Assembly: GCF_025152745.1 (NCBI RefSeq)
Contig: NZ_CP104040.1
Span: 1,426,001-1,490,000 of the forward strand
Direction: 5' to 3'
Length of the DNA stretch: 64,000 bases
Source of the DNA: Rhizobium sp. WSM4643
GTDB lineage: Bacteria; Pseudomonadota; Alphaproteobacteria; Rhizobiales; Rhizobiaceae
Shown: positions 18,699-28,316 of the stretch, in pieces
Layout: each line of letters starts with the position of its first letter
Position numbering within the stretch: the stretch's first letter is position 1
Notes under the pieces: model-generated
What the model saw: only the letters and a program-made list of their open reading frames with translations
The model's database searches: none
What the model was told of the DNA's origin: nothing
Translations under genes and position numbers: made by a program

Positions 18699-18861
18699 CT
18701 TGATCCCGGGATTGCGGGCGACTGACGGCCCTGATGCGGTTTGACGGGAAGGTAGGAGCAGCTGGCACCGATGACAACCGCATGACAGAATTTGCTTCTT
18801 TCGAACAAACCGCTAAGTTCCATCTGTGAACTGACGAAAAAGCCTCGGGAGGAGCGATTTC

Positions 18862-19215
18862 ATGAGACGCATGTGGCCTGAAGAATTCAACGCCATCATC
18901 AGCGGAGCTGAGGAGGTGATGTTGGAAACACCAGCCGAAGCCGGCGAAGCGCCGCTGCAGCGCAAGGCGCTGAAGGCGCGAATCAGCATGCAGGATTACG
19001 AGCGGATCTGGCCGCTCGCCGAGATGCGCTTCCGGCTTGGCGAAAGAGATGGCAAGGCCATCACGCTGATTACCACCAACCCCCACTATCACCCCTGGCA
19101 CCCGAAGGACGGCGGCAGCGTCGATTCCGTGTCGGAAAGTGGCCGCCATTACAAGACGGATTATCTCGTCGTGCACTTCCTGCTCGACGACGTGAAGGAA
19201 ACGTCTCCCGCCTGA
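18862..19215 (+). CDS. Conserved-looking hypothetical protein
   Basis: I do not recognise the 117-residue product. It is polar, lacks a signal peptide and membrane segments, and contains the unusual histidine- and proline-rich stretch TTNPHYHPWHPKDGG near residues 72-86. GGGAGGAGCG precedes the ATG, a strong ribosome site, which supports translation. A glutathione peroxidase gene follows on the same strand. Confidence 0.65.
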   Translation: MRRMWPEEFNAIISGAEEVMLETPAEAGEAPLQRKALKARISMQDYERIWPLAEMRFRLGERDGKAITLITTNPHYHPWHPKDGGSVDSVSESGRHYKTDYLVVHFLLDDVKETSPA

Positions 19216-19347
19216 GGTGCTGAGGCCCGGTGCGGCCGTAAGCCGCACCGGCGTCCTGTGGAAGCCAAGTTGATCCCGACGCTGATGACAACAGCGGCGA
19301 TATCGCTAAGCTTGGCGAAACATATCCTTACGAAATTGGAGGTTCCC

Positions 19348-19896
19348 GTGACGGGCAATGTGCTGGATATCCCGGTCAAGACTGTGGATGGTCGTGAGAC
19401 CACGCTCAACGAATACAAGGGCAGGGTGCTCTTGGTGGTCAATGTCGCCTCGAAATGCGGTCTCACGCCACAATATGAGGGGCTGGAAAAGCTCTATGGG
19501 GAAAAGCGCGAGCGCGGCTTCGTCATCGCCGCCTTTCCCGCTAACGACTTCAAGGGTCAGGAGCCCGGCACCGACGCCGAGATCCTCGATTTCTGCACCA
19601 GCACCTACGACGTCACCTTCCCGATCTTCTCGAAGATCTCGGTCAAGGGCGAAGCCCAGCATCCGCTTTACCGGCAACTGACCAAGTCGGGTGTCGCGAC
19701 AACGGGTGACGGCCCGATGCGAGAACGCCTGAAATCCCATGGGCTGACAGGCGGAGATGAGGACGACATCCTCTGGAACTTCGAAAAATTCCTGATCGGC
19801 CGCGACGGCAAAGTCGCCGCCCGCTTCGCGCCTGACGTGACGGCGGATGATTCGCGGCTGGTTTCGGCGGTGGAGAAAGAACTGGCGAAGAGATGA
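19348..19896 (+). CDS. Glutathione peroxidase family protein
   Basis: A 182-residue thiol peroxidase that reduces hydroperoxides. The peroxidatic residue is Cys37 in NVASKCGLTPQYEGLEKLY (Cys rather than selenocysteine), with the partner motifs FPANDFKGQEPG and WNFEKFLIGRDG. I chose the GTG at 19348 because TTGGAGG lies four bases ahead and family members begin at this point. An ATG at 19258 would add 30 residues with no ribosome site. Bacterial enzymes of this type often use thioredoxin in place of glutathione. Confidence 0.85.
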   Translation: MTGNVLDIPVKTVDGRETTLNEYKGRVLLVVNVASKCGLTPQYEGLEKLYGEKRERGFVIAAFPANDFKGQEPGTDAEILDFCTSTYDVTFPIFSKISVKGEAQHPLYRQLTKSGVATTGDGPMRERLKSHGLTGGDEDDILWNFEKFLIGRDGKVAARFAPDVTADDSRLVSAVEKELAKR

Positions 19897-19912
19897 AAAT
19901 GGTGGGCGATGA
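19897..19912. repeat. Direct repeat of the tRNA-Val 3' end (att-like)
   Basis: AAATGGTGGGCGATGA here is identical to 20453-20468, which covers the last 13 bases of the tRNA-Val gene including CCA plus three flanking bases. The pair brackets a 540-base segment holding one gene, the layout left by site-specific integration at a tRNA 3' end. Confidence 0.6.
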
Positions 19913-19956
19913 GTGCCCGTTGACGGCGAGGCATGCCCACCGCCCAAATCACGCTA

Positions 19957-20355
19957 TCACTTCTGCGTTAGTGAAAATGAGAAAGCGCATCGGGCGCCAT
20001 TCACAAATGAAACGCGGTTTTGGAAAAACGAAAACGTATATTTATCACCGCTTTGACCGCTGTCTCTGAAAGATGCGGGGAATCGGCTGATTGTGCTTAA
20101 GACGCCGCGCTGGCTGGTTTTCTTGATTTCCAGGCTGCAGGCTGAATTGTCGGCATCGACGGAAAAAATAATCGGCAGATCTGACGGCATTCTCAGGAGA
20201 TAGGTCCTGGCTTCACGCGCCGGGGTTTCTCCCGAGGTCTTGATCTTCTGGTCCCCGGCAGACAGGAAAACCTCTTGCGCCGGCTCTTTGGCAATGCACG
20301 GCGGCGCAGCCACGCCGGCGAGAAGCAGCGTAGAGATAATGGCAACGGTTTTCAT
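19957..20355 (-). CDS. Secreted hypothetical protein
   Basis: A 132-residue protein of no family I recognise. Residues 1-22 (MKTVAIISTLLLAGVAAPPCIA) look like a Sec signal peptide, although the Cys near its end raises a weak possibility of lipoprotein processing. The mature part contains two cysteines (SACSLEI and ARCAFSF) and beta-prone sequence, compatible with a small disulfide-linked periplasmic domain. It is the only gene between tRNA-Val and the direct repeat of its 3' end, so it may be acquired cargo. Confidence 0.6.
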   Translation of the reverse strand: MKTVAIISTLLLAGVAAPPCIAKEPAQEVFLSAGDQKIKTSGETPAREARTYLLRMPSDLPIIFSVDADNSACSLEIKKTSQRGVLSTISRFPASFRDSGQSGDKYTFSFFQNRVSFVNGARCAFSFSLTQK

Positions 20356-20455
20356 GAGATGTCTCCTGACAAAACACCTTGCGCAGATCGTGACCGGATT
20401 AGCGAACTAATTCGGAAGCCCAATCTGATGAACAAGCTCCAGGAAATTTCAGAAA

Positions 20456-20531
20456 TGGTGGGCGATGACGGACTCGAACCGCCGACATCCTCGGTGTAAA
20501 CGAGGCGCTCTACCAACTGAGCTAATCGCCC
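20456..20531 (-). tRNA. tRNA-Val (UAC)
   Basis: A 76-base cloverleaf on the reverse strand. Acceptor GGGCGAT pairs with ATCGCCC, then A and an encoded CCA. The anticodon loop TTTACAC gives UAC, reading GUA. The T arm carries GGTTCGAGTCC and the D arm TAGCTCAGTTGGTAGAGC. Confidence 0.97.
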
Positions 20532-20935
20532 ATCGCAAACGAAGCCGGATCGGCCTGCCGCGTTGGTGGCCGTGATCTATGCGGATCGAGGCAAAACCGC
20601 AAGAGTGTTTGTGAAGATTTTTTGATTTTTTTGGTGGTGGTCCCATGTCTTGCAATGCTGCTTAGGCTGGGCTCGGCTGTGGAAAAGTGAGGGGAGGGCG
20701 GCGAGCACCCCCGTTACGAAGGCGTTGCGGCTGCGGCTGAGCATCGCTGCGGAAGACCGAAGCGCCGACTTTTGTTCGTCTGGCACCCAACCCGCCGAAA
20801 CAATTCACGGACTGTCATTGTTTTGTCTCCAAACCTGCTTGACACTAAAAGGCGAACCCCGTAGTTAGCCGCTCATCGAAACGGGCAGCCGTTTTGGAGA
20901 GGGTGCGAAGGCATCCGGACTGCTTGAAATGAATT
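20532..20935. other. Gene-free stretch between tRNA genes
   Basis: These 404 bases separate the divergent tRNA-Val and the first tRNA-Asp. I see a possible tRNA-Asp promoter near 20839 and no convincing gene. Confidence 0.6.
20839..20867 (+). promoter_or_regulatory. Possible tRNA-Asp promoter
   Basis: A perfect TTGACA (20839-20844) is followed after 17 bases by TAGTTA (20862-20867), a poor -10. Transcription would start about 60 bases before the first tRNA-Asp. Confidence 0.4.
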
Positions 20936-21012
20936 GCGGGTGTAGCTCAGTTGGTTAGAGTGCCGGCCTGTCACGCCGGAGGTCGCGGGTTCGAGCCCCG
21001 TCACTCGCGCCA
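20936..21012 (+). tRNA. tRNA-Asp (GUC), copy 1
   Basis: A 77-base cloverleaf. Acceptor GCGGGTG pairs with CACTCGC (one G-U), then G and encoded CCA. The anticodon stem CCGGC/GCCGG encloses CTGTCAC, anticodon GUC. Confidence 0.97.
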
Positions 21013-21096
21013 TTTCAAGTCTTGTAAAACGCAAATGCGATTTGTCGTTTGTCCGGATTTCCTAATCCTCGCGGCCGTAAAATGGCCGATCAATGC

Positions 21097-21173
21097 GCGG
21101 GTGTAGCTCAGTCGGTTAGAGTGCCGGCCTGTCACGCCGGAGGTCGCGGGTTCGAGCCCCGTCACTCGCGCCA
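21097..21173 (+). tRNA. tRNA-Asp (GUC), copy 2
   Basis: Identical to the first copy except one base in the D loop (GTCGGTTAG in place of GTTGGTTAG). The two copies are 84 bases apart and probably form one transcript. Confidence 0.97.
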
Positions 21174-21419
21174 TTTCTTCCGAAAGCCATGCAGTTTCCA
21201 GTGGTCAGCCATGCGCGCTGAAGCGGCTTGCACGGATTTGTCGCGACATCGTTGCACCTGCTTGATAATGTCCGCGCGACACGCGTCGAATTGCCTCCGT
21301 AAAAGTCTTGCGCCGAGGCCTCGGCTGCGCTAACCACGGCTTGTTGCAACGCACATTCGCTTGCCGGGCATTTGCCCAAATGCGCCGCCTGGCGTCACCG
21401 GCAAGCAGGGATGAACATG

Positions 21420-21785
21420 ATGACTGAACTGCTCAGTTCTTATATTCCGATCGCTATCTTCATTGCTATTGCGCTCGTTATCGGCCTGGCGCTGCTCATT
21501 GCGCCGTTCGCCGTGGCGTTCAAAGCGCCCGATTCGGAAAAGCTCTCGGCTTACGAGTGCGGCTTCAACGCTTTCGACGACGCCCGCATGAAGTTCGACA
21601 TCCGTTTCTACCTCGTGTCGATCCTCTTCATCATCTTCGACCTCGAAGTCGCCTTCCTCTTTCCCTGGGCCGTGTCTTTCGGCGCCATCGGCTGGTTCGG
21701 CTTCTGGTCCATGATGGTCTTCCTTCTCGTGCTGACCATCGGCTTTATCTATGAATGGAAGAAGGGAGCCCTGGAATGGGAGTAG
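21420..21785 (+). CDS. nuoA: NADH-quinone oxidoreductase subunit A
   Basis: A 121-residue membrane subunit of respiratory complex I, opening the operon. Three transmembrane helices and the conserved loop [28 protein letters not shown] are present. In-frame ATGs at 21411 and 21417 also exist; 21420 gives the usual [11 protein letters not shown] start. The 246 bases before it hold the end of the tRNA cluster and presumably the operon promoter, which I could not place with confidence. Confidence 0.96.
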   Translation: MTELLSSYIPIAIFIAIALVIGLALLIAPFAVAFKAPDSEKLSAYECGFNAFDDARMKFDIRFYLVSILFIIFDLEVAFLFPWAVSFGAIGWFGFWSMMVFLLVLTIGFIYEWKKGALEWE

Positions 21786-22360
21786 CCCCTGTGAGCAATC
21801 AGCCGCTTGTGGCACAGCAGCCGAAGGGGATCATTGATCCCTCGACCGGCAAGCCGATCGGCAGCAACGACCCGTTTTTTGGCGAGATCAACAACGAGCT
21901 TGCTGACAAGGGGTTTCTCGTCACCTCGACCGACGAACTGATCAACTGGGCCCGCACCGGCTCGCTGATGTGGATGACCTTCGGCCTTGCCTGTTGCGCC
22001 GTCGAGATGATGCAACTGTCGATGCCGCGTTATGACGTCGAGCGCTTCGGTTTTGCGCCGCGCGCCTCGCCGCGCCAGTCCGACGTGATGATCGTCGCCG
22101 GCACGCTGACCAACAAGATGGCGCCGGCGCTACGCAAGGTCTACGACCAGATGCCCGAGCCGCGTTATGTCATCTCGATGGGCTCCTGCGCCAATGGCGG
22201 CGGCTATTATCACTATTCCTATTCGGTGGTGCGCGGCTGCGACCGCATCGTACCGATCGACATCTACGTGCCGGGCTGTCCCCCCACGGCAGAGGCGCTG
22301 CTTTATGGCGTGCTTCTGCTGCAGAAGAAGATCCGGCGTACCGGCACGATCGAACGCTAA
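21776..22360 (+). CDS. nuoB: NADH-quinone oxidoreductase subunit B
   Basis: A 194-residue peripheral subunit that binds iron-sulfur cluster N2, the last electron carrier before quinone. Cluster ligands are visible in [21 protein letters not shown] and [12 protein letters not shown]. The gene overlaps nuoA by ten bases, and the ATG is preceded by GGAG, so translation is likely coupled. The first 40 residues are a variable leader. Confidence 0.97.
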   Translation: MGVAPVSNQPLVAQQPKGIIDPSTGKPIGSNDPFFGEINNELADKGFLVTSTDELINWARTGSLMWMTFGLACCAVEMMQLSMPRYDVERFGFAPRASPRQSDVMIVAGTLTNKMAPALRKVYDQMPEPRYVISMGSCANGGGYYHYSYSVVRGCDRIVPIDIYVPGCPPTAEALLYGVLLLQKKIRRTGTIER

Positions 22361-22378
22361 GGGTTAAGGACAAGGCAT

Positions 22379-22981
22379 ATGAGTGAAGCCCTGACTGAGC
22401 TTGCGTCCTACCTTGGCGAAGCGCGCGGCAACCTGATCGCCGCATCGCAGATGAAGTATGGCGAACTGACGCTGACGACGACGGGTGAGAACCTGATCGC
22501 CCTGCTGACCTTCCTGCGCGACGACGCCAAATGCGGTTTCGTCAACCTGATCGATATTTGCGGGGTCGATTGGCCGCAGCGCGAGCTGCGTTTCGACGTC
22601 GTCTATCACCTGCTGTCGCCGAAGAAGAACCTGCGCATCCGCGTCAAGGTCGCGACCGACGAGGATACGCCGGTTCCGTCGGCCTGCCCGGTCTATCCGG
22701 GCGCCGACTGGTTCGAACGCGAGACCTGGGACATGTATGGCGTGCTCTTCACCGGCCATCCGGACCTGCGCCGCATCCTGACCGACTACGGATTCGAAGG
22801 CCACCCGCTGCGCAAGGACTTCCCGACGACCGGTTTCGTCGAGGTTCGCTATGACGATGCGGCAAAGCGCGTCGTTTACGAGCCGGTCGAACTGAAACAG
22901 GAATTCCGCAATTTCGACTTCATGTCTCCCTGGGAAGGAACGGAATATGTGCTGCCGGGCGATGAGAAGGCGAAGCCGTAG
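22379..22981 (+). CDS. nuoC: NADH-quinone oxidoreductase subunit C
   Basis: A 200-residue hydrophilic subunit (30-kDa family) at the interface of the electron-input arm and the membrane. The signature [37 protein letters not shown] is intact. C and D are separate genes here, as in mitochondria and other alphaproteobacteria, not fused as in E. coli. The next gene, nuoD, lies 488 bases away because of an inserted element. Confidence 0.97.
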   Translation: MSEALTELASYLGEARGNLIAASQMKYGELTLTTTGENLIALLTFLRDDAKCGFVNLIDICGVDWPQRELRFDVVYHLLSPKKNLRIRVKVATDEDTPVPSACPVYPGADWFERETWDMYGVLFTGHPDLRRILTDYGFEGHPLRKDFPTTGFVEVRYDDAAKRVVYEPVELKQEFRNFDFMSPWEGTEYVLPGDEKAKP

Positions 22982-22983
22982 CG

Positions 22984-23437
22984 GCGAATAGTGAGTAGCG
23001 AATAGCGAATAGTTGGAAGGGGCGGGCAGACGATAAACTCCTACAAGGATCTTAAGGTCTGGCAGATTGCGATCGATCTCGCGGTGGATTGTTATCAACT
23101 GACCAGAATATTTCCCAGGGAGGAGGTTTACGGTCTGACAGCTCAGATACGCAGGGCGGCGAGTTCGATCGCAGCCAATATTGCTGAAGGACACGGACGT
23201 GAGGTCACGGGAAGTTTCATTCAGTTTCTGCGTATCTCTCAAGGTTCGTTGAAGGAATTGGAAACGCATATGCTCATTTCTCATCGCATCGGCCTGATCG
23301 ACGAGAGTGAGTTTAGGTAGATGACCGGAAAGTGCGACGAGATCGGACGAATGATTCGGGGCGCTGATACGGAGTCTCCAGGAGAAGTAATGAGACCGAA
23401 CGAAACTATTCGCTATTCGCCATTCGCTATTCGCTTG
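22984..23437. mobile_element. S23-type insertion flanked by inverted heptamer repeats
   Basis: Between nuoC and nuoD, four heptads of the type GCGAATA (22984-23011) are mirrored by four heptads TATTCGC (23407-23434). A 17-base stretch, GCGAATAGCGAATAGTT at 22998-23014, has a perfect inverted copy at 23404-23420. The enclosed sequence is a decayed S23 / four-helix-bundle gene. The arms could pair in the nuo mRNA to form a long stem, as the ends of intervening sequences do in 23S rRNA. Spacing between all other nuo genes is tight, so this is an insertion. Confidence 0.7.
23033..23390 (+). pseudogene. Decayed S23 / four-helix-bundle protein gene
   Basis: The reading frame from 23033 encodes the S23 family (NSYKDLKVWQIAIDLAVDC, then LTAQIRRAASSIAANIAEGHGR, then FLRISQGSLKELETHMLIS), known from intervening sequences of 23S rRNA. 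Three lesions are visible. The expected initiator is ATA at 23033. A TAG at 23318-23320 interrupts the frame before MTGKCDEIGRMIRG. One extra base near 23363 shifts the end; skipping it restores LIRSLQEK and a TAA at 23388. A GTG at 23084 could still start a truncated product. Most likely non-functional. Confidence 0.7.
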
Positions 23438-23469
23438 ATTGGCAACGCGTTTGGCATGGAGCACGCAGC

Positions 23470-24660
23470 ATGACCGAACATAACGTCCGCAACTTCAACA
23501 TCAACTTCGGACCGCAGCATCCGGCGGCGCACGGCGTTCTTCGTCTTGTCCTGGAGCTTGACGGCGAAATTGTGGAGCGTGTCGATCCGCATATCGGCCT
23601 TTTGCATCGCGGCACCGAGAAGCTGATCGAGACCAAGACTTATCTTCAGGCCGTGCCCTATTTCGATCGGCTCGATTACGTCGCGCCGATGAACCAGGAA
23701 CATGCCTATGCGATGGCTGTCGAAAAGCTGCTCGGCATCGAGATCCCGATTCGCGGCCAGCTGATCCGCGTTCTCTATTCGGAAATCGGCCGCATCCTCT
23801 CGCACCTTCTGAACGTCACGACGCAGGCCATGGACGTTGGCGCGCTGACGCCGCCGCTCTGGGGCTTCGAAGAGCGTGAAAAGCTGATGGTGTTCTACGA
23901 GCGCGCCAGCGGCTCACGCATGCACGCCGCCTATTTCCGTCCAGGCGGCGTCCACCAGGATCTGCCCGAACAGCTTGTGCAGGATATCGGTAACTGGTGC
24001 GACCCGTTCCTGAAGGCGCTCGACGACATCGACAACCTATTGACCGGCAACCGCATCTTCAAGCAGCGCAACGTCGATATCGGCGTCGTCTCGCTGCAGG
24101 AATGCTGGGCCTGGGGCTTCTCCGGCGTCATGGTGCGTGGTTCGGGTGCGGCCTGGGATCTGCGTCGCGCCCAGCCCTATGAATGTTATTCCGATCTCGA
24201 ATTCGACATCCCGATCGGCAAGAATGGCGACAACTACGACCGATATCTGATCCGCATGATCGAGATGCGCGAATCGGTCCGCATCATGAAGCAATGCGTC
24301 AACCGCCTGCTCTCGGATGCGAAGACCGGTCCCTTCTCGTCGATCGACGGCAAGGTCGTACCGCCGAAGCGCGGCGAGATGAAGCGCTCGATGGAAGCGC
24401 TAATCCACCACTTCAAACTCTATACCGAAGGCTACCATGTGCCGGCCGGCGAGGTTTATGCCGCCGTCGAGGCGCCGAAAGGTGAGTTCGGCGTCTATCT
24501 CGTCTCCGACGGCACCAACAAGCCCTATCGCTGCAAGATCCGCGCGCCGGGTTACGCCCATCTGCAGGCGATGGACTTCATGTGCCGCGGTCACCAGCTT
24601 GCCGACGTCGCGGCCGTGCTCGGCTCGCTCGACATCGTCTTCGGCGAGGTGGACCGCTGA
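23470..24660 (+). CDS. nuoD: NADH-quinone oxidoreductase subunit D
   Basis: A 396-residue subunit (49-kDa family) that helps form the quinone-binding site next to cluster N2. It opens [25 protein letters not shown] and includes [18 protein letters not shown] and the C-terminal DIVFGEVDR. The upstream 33 bases separate it from the inserted S23 element, so its ribosome site was kept. Its stop codon overlaps the start of the next small gene (ATGA). Confidence 0.97.
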   Translation: MTEHNVRNFNINFGPQHPAAHGVLRLVLELDGEIVERVDPHIGLLHRGTEKLIETKTYLQAVPYFDRLDYVAPMNQEHAYAMAVEKLLGIEIPIRGQLIRVLYSEIGRILSHLLNVTTQAMDVGALTPPLWGFEEREKLMVFYERASGSRMHAAYFRPGGVHQDLPEQLVQDIGNWCDPFLKALDDIDNLLTGNRIFKQRNVDIGVVSLQECWAWGFSGVMVRGSGAAWDLRRAQPYECYSDLEFDIPIGKNGDNYDRYLIRMIEMRESVRIMKQCVNRLLSDAKTGPFSSIDGKVVPPKRGEMKRSMEALIHHFKLYTEGYHVPAGEVYAAVEAPKGEFGVYLVSDGTNKPYRCKIRAPGYAHLQAMDFMCRGHQLADVAAVLGSLDIVFGEVDR

Positions 24661-24929
24661 TGCAGCTTCTGCTGGCCATCGCAATTCTTCTTTCGGCATC
24701 CGGGGTTTCGGCTCAGGACTCCGATAGTCTCGGCACGCCGCTGGGCCGTAAGGAAGAGACGCCGCCGGCGCAGCAATCGTCCATGGGCGAGCTTTTGTCC
24801 AAGGGCTATCAGATCAAGGCTGCCATTCCGAACGGCAGCAAATTCGTAGTGTTTTTGCAAAAAGACCAGTCGGCCTATGCCTGCGAAATGCAGTCTTTGA
24901 CCGCTTCGCGGTGTGGAACCCTAAACTGA
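24660..24929 (+). CDS. Small exported protein in the nuo operon
   Basis: An 89-residue protein whose ATG overlaps the nuoD stop (ATGA), so translation is coupled. Residues 1-19 ([19 protein letters not shown]) form a signal peptide. The mature part has a Pro/Gln-rich linker, then GYQIKAAIPNGSKFVVFLQKDQSAYAC and two cysteines 11 residues apart. It is not one of the 14 core complex I subunits. A role in assembly or stability of complex I is only inferred from position. Confidence 0.75.
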   Translation: MQLLLAIAILLSASGVSAQDSDSLGTPLGRKEETPPAQQSSMGELLSKGYQIKAAIPNGSKFVVFLQKDQSAYACEMQSLTASRCGTLN

Positions 24930-24945
24930 CAAGGCGTGAGGAAGA

Positions 24946-26112
24946 ATGTCCGTTCGTCGATTAGCCGAAGATCAATTCCAGCCTGCCGCATTCGCATTCA
25001 GCGATGAGAACGCGGTCTGGGCGGACAAGACGATCCAGAAATACCCCGCCGGCCGCCAGCAATCGGCGGTCATTCCGCTGTTGATGCGGGCGCAGGAGCA
25101 GGACGGCTGGGTCACGCGCGCGGCGATCGAAAAGATCGCCGACATGCTCGACATGGCCTATATAAGAGTGCTCGAGGTCGCGACCTTCTATACGCAGTTC
25201 CAGCTGCATCCGGTCGGCACGCGCGCCCATGTCCAGGTGTGCGGCACGACGCCCTGCATGCTGCGCGGCTCCGAAGCGCTGATGTCGGTCTGCAAGAGCA
25301 AGATCCATGCCCATGCCTTCGAGCGCAATGCCGAAGGCACGCTGTCCTGGGAAGAGGTCGAATGTCTCGGGGCCTGCGTCAACGCGCCGATGGTGATGAT
25401 CGGCAAGGACACCTATGAAGACCTGACGCCCGAGCGTCTCGAAGAGATCATCGACATCTTTGCCGCCGGCAATGGCGCCAGCATCAAGCCCGGCACCCAG
25501 ATCGATCGGGTGTTTTCGGCGCCCGAAGGCGGCCTGACCTCGCTGACGACCGAAGAGCCGAAGGCAAGGACGCGCGCCAAGAAGGCCGACGTCGAAACCG
25601 TGTCGGCTCCGGTCGACCGCGCTCCCGTTCCGCCCTCCGAGGCCGGCCGCGCGAAAAGCACCGATGCCGAAACCAATGCCGCCCTGAAGACGCCGGCAAC
25701 GGCGCCGAAGGCGGCTGCGAAAAACTCAAAGGCAGCCGAGCAGCAGCCGATATCGGGCACTGGGGCTGCCGAACCGGCGCCGAAAGCTGCCGTCAAAGCG
25801 GAAGCTCCCCCCGCGGCAAAGCCCGCTCTGACCGACAAGAATCGGCCGGCCGGCATCGAAAAGCCCGCCGCACCGGATGATTTGAAGATGATCTCGGGTG
25901 TCGGCCCGAAGATCGAGGCGACGTTGAACGAAATCGGCATCTTCACCTTCGCGCAGGTCGCAGGCTGGAAGAAGGCCGAACGCGAATGGGTCGACGGCTA
26001 TCTGAATTTCCGCGGCCGCATCGAGCGCGACGACTGGGTCAAGCAGGCCAAGGCGCTCGCCAAGGGCGGGGAAGCGGAATATATCAAGGTCTTCGGCAAG
26101 AAGCCGCGGTAA
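24946..26112 (+). CDS. nuoE: NADH-quinone oxidoreductase subunit E, extended
   Basis: The 24-kDa-type subunit carrying 2Fe-2S cluster N1a. Ligand motifs VCGTTPCMLRG and ECLGACVNAPM are intact in the first 175 residues. At 388 residues it is about twice the usual length. An Ala/Lys/Pro-rich linker (about 195-300) joins a C-terminal helix-hairpin-helix-like module, DLKMISGVGPKIEATLNEIG, followed by FRGRIERDDWVKQAKALA. The same module ends the product of the gene at 27430. Extended NuoE proteins of this kind are known in rhizobia; the tail's role is not. Confidence 0.93.
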   Translation: MSVRRLAEDQFQPAAFAFSDENAVWADKTIQKYPAGRQQSAVIPLLMRAQEQDGWVTRAAIEKIADMLDMAYIRVLEVATFYTQFQLHPVGTRAHVQVCGTTPCMLRGSEALMSVCKSKIHAHAFERNAEGTLSWEEVECLGACVNAPMVMIGKDTYEDLTPERLEEIIDIFAAGNGASIKPGTQIDRVFSAPEGGLTSLTTEEPKARTRAKKADVETVSAPVDRAPVPPSEAGRAKSTDAETNAALKTPATAPKAAAKNSKAAEQQPISGTGAAEPAPKAAVKAEAPPAAKPALTDKNRPAGIEKPAAPDDLKMISGVGPKIEATLNEIGIFTFAQVAGWKKAEREWVDGYLNFRGRIERDDWVKQAKALAKGGEAEYIKVFGKKPR

Positions 26113-26122
26113 GAGGTGAAGC

Positions 26123-27427
<1,305 letters not shown>

Positions 27428-27429
27428 TC

Positions 27430-28098
27430 ATGGCGGACAACGCATCCAAGGATGGGAAGAAGGAAGAAGTCGCCGATTTCGCGGCCGGTTTCGGCCGTCT
27501 AGCCGCCGAGATGCTGGAAAATGCACGGGCGATGCCGGTGCATCCGCTGATGGCGCAGCCCGCGGCAGCCTTTGCCGCCGCAACGGCGATCGGATTCGGT
27601 ATCTCGACCCAGATGGCCGGCGCTTTCTTCGGTGCCTGGCACAGCGCCCTGGAAACCACCGGCAAGGTCGCGGCCGCACTCGATGACACGCCGCCAGACG
27701 AGCCGATGCCCGATGTCGATATCCGGCCGGAGAATATTCGCTCGCAGGTCAAGGCTTTCACCAAGCCGCCGGCCGAGAAGAAGGCAAAGCCGACACTGAC
27801 TGTTGTCAGGTCGATCAGCGCGCCGATATCCGTCAGCCAGCCAAAGCCGGCAGTGAAGGCAAAACCGGTTGCGCGGGCAGGAAAGGCAGACGATCTCAAG
27901 CTGATCGCCGGAATCGGCCCGAAGCTGGAGCAGGTGCTGAACGCCAAGGGCATTCGTAGCTTCGCCGAGATTGCCGCCTGGACCGACGAGGAAATCGCCC
28001 GGCTCGACGTCGAACTCGGCTTCAACGGCCGCATCGGCCGTGACGACTGGACCGGTCAAGCAAAAGTTCTGGCAGGGCGGGGCCGCAGGAAGAAATGA
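27430..28098 (+). CDS. Unknown nuo-operon protein with NuoE-like C-terminal module
   Basis: A 222-residue protein encoded two bases after nuoF. The N-terminal half (about 1-90) is rich in alanine with an amphipathic or weakly hydrophobic segment (AQPAAAFAAATAIGFGIST) that recalls phasin-like proteins. The C-terminal 75 residues, DDLKLIAGIGPKLEQVLNAKG and FNGRIGRDDWTGQAKVLAGRG, are clearly related to the NuoE extension. It is not a core complex I subunit. A structural or assembly role at the hydrophilic arm is an inference from position and the shared module. Confidence 0.8.
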   Translation: MADNASKDGKKEEVADFAAGFGRLAAEMLENARAMPVHPLMAQPAAAFAAATAIGFGISTQMAGAFFGAWHSALETTGKVAAALDDTPPDEPMPDVDIRPENIRSQVKAFTKPPAEKKAKPTLTVVRSISAPISVSQPKPAVKAKPVARAGKADDLKLIAGIGPKLEQVLNAKGIRSFAEIAAWTDEEIARLDVELGFNGRIGRDDWTGQAKVLAGRGRRKK

Positions 28099-28316
28099 AC
28101 TGTCCGGCCGTGTCGATCGGCCGGAAAGATGGGCAGGTCGGCGGACGGGCGGGGGCCTCAAGATGCCGGTGCGGGTTCCGGATCTGGAACGCGCGACAGA
28201 GAATTTGAGCGACATCAGCTGCCGGCAGGACGAAAGATCCGGCTTGGCAATGAGAGTGCTGCAAAAATAGGTTTGTTTGCCGTCATCAGGCAAACGGGAA
28301 ACAGGACTGAGCGACG

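Noticed and set aside
22364..23464. Long reverse-strand open frame across nuoC and the S23 element
   Set aside because: It is antisense to nuoC and translates the GCGAATA repeats into FATHYSPL- and [12 protein letters not shown] runs, typical of spurious frames in rhizobial repeats.
28162..28270. 35-codon forward frame between the NuoE-tail-module gene and nuoG
   Set aside because: Weak ribosome site and no recognisable product; more likely untranslated spacer.
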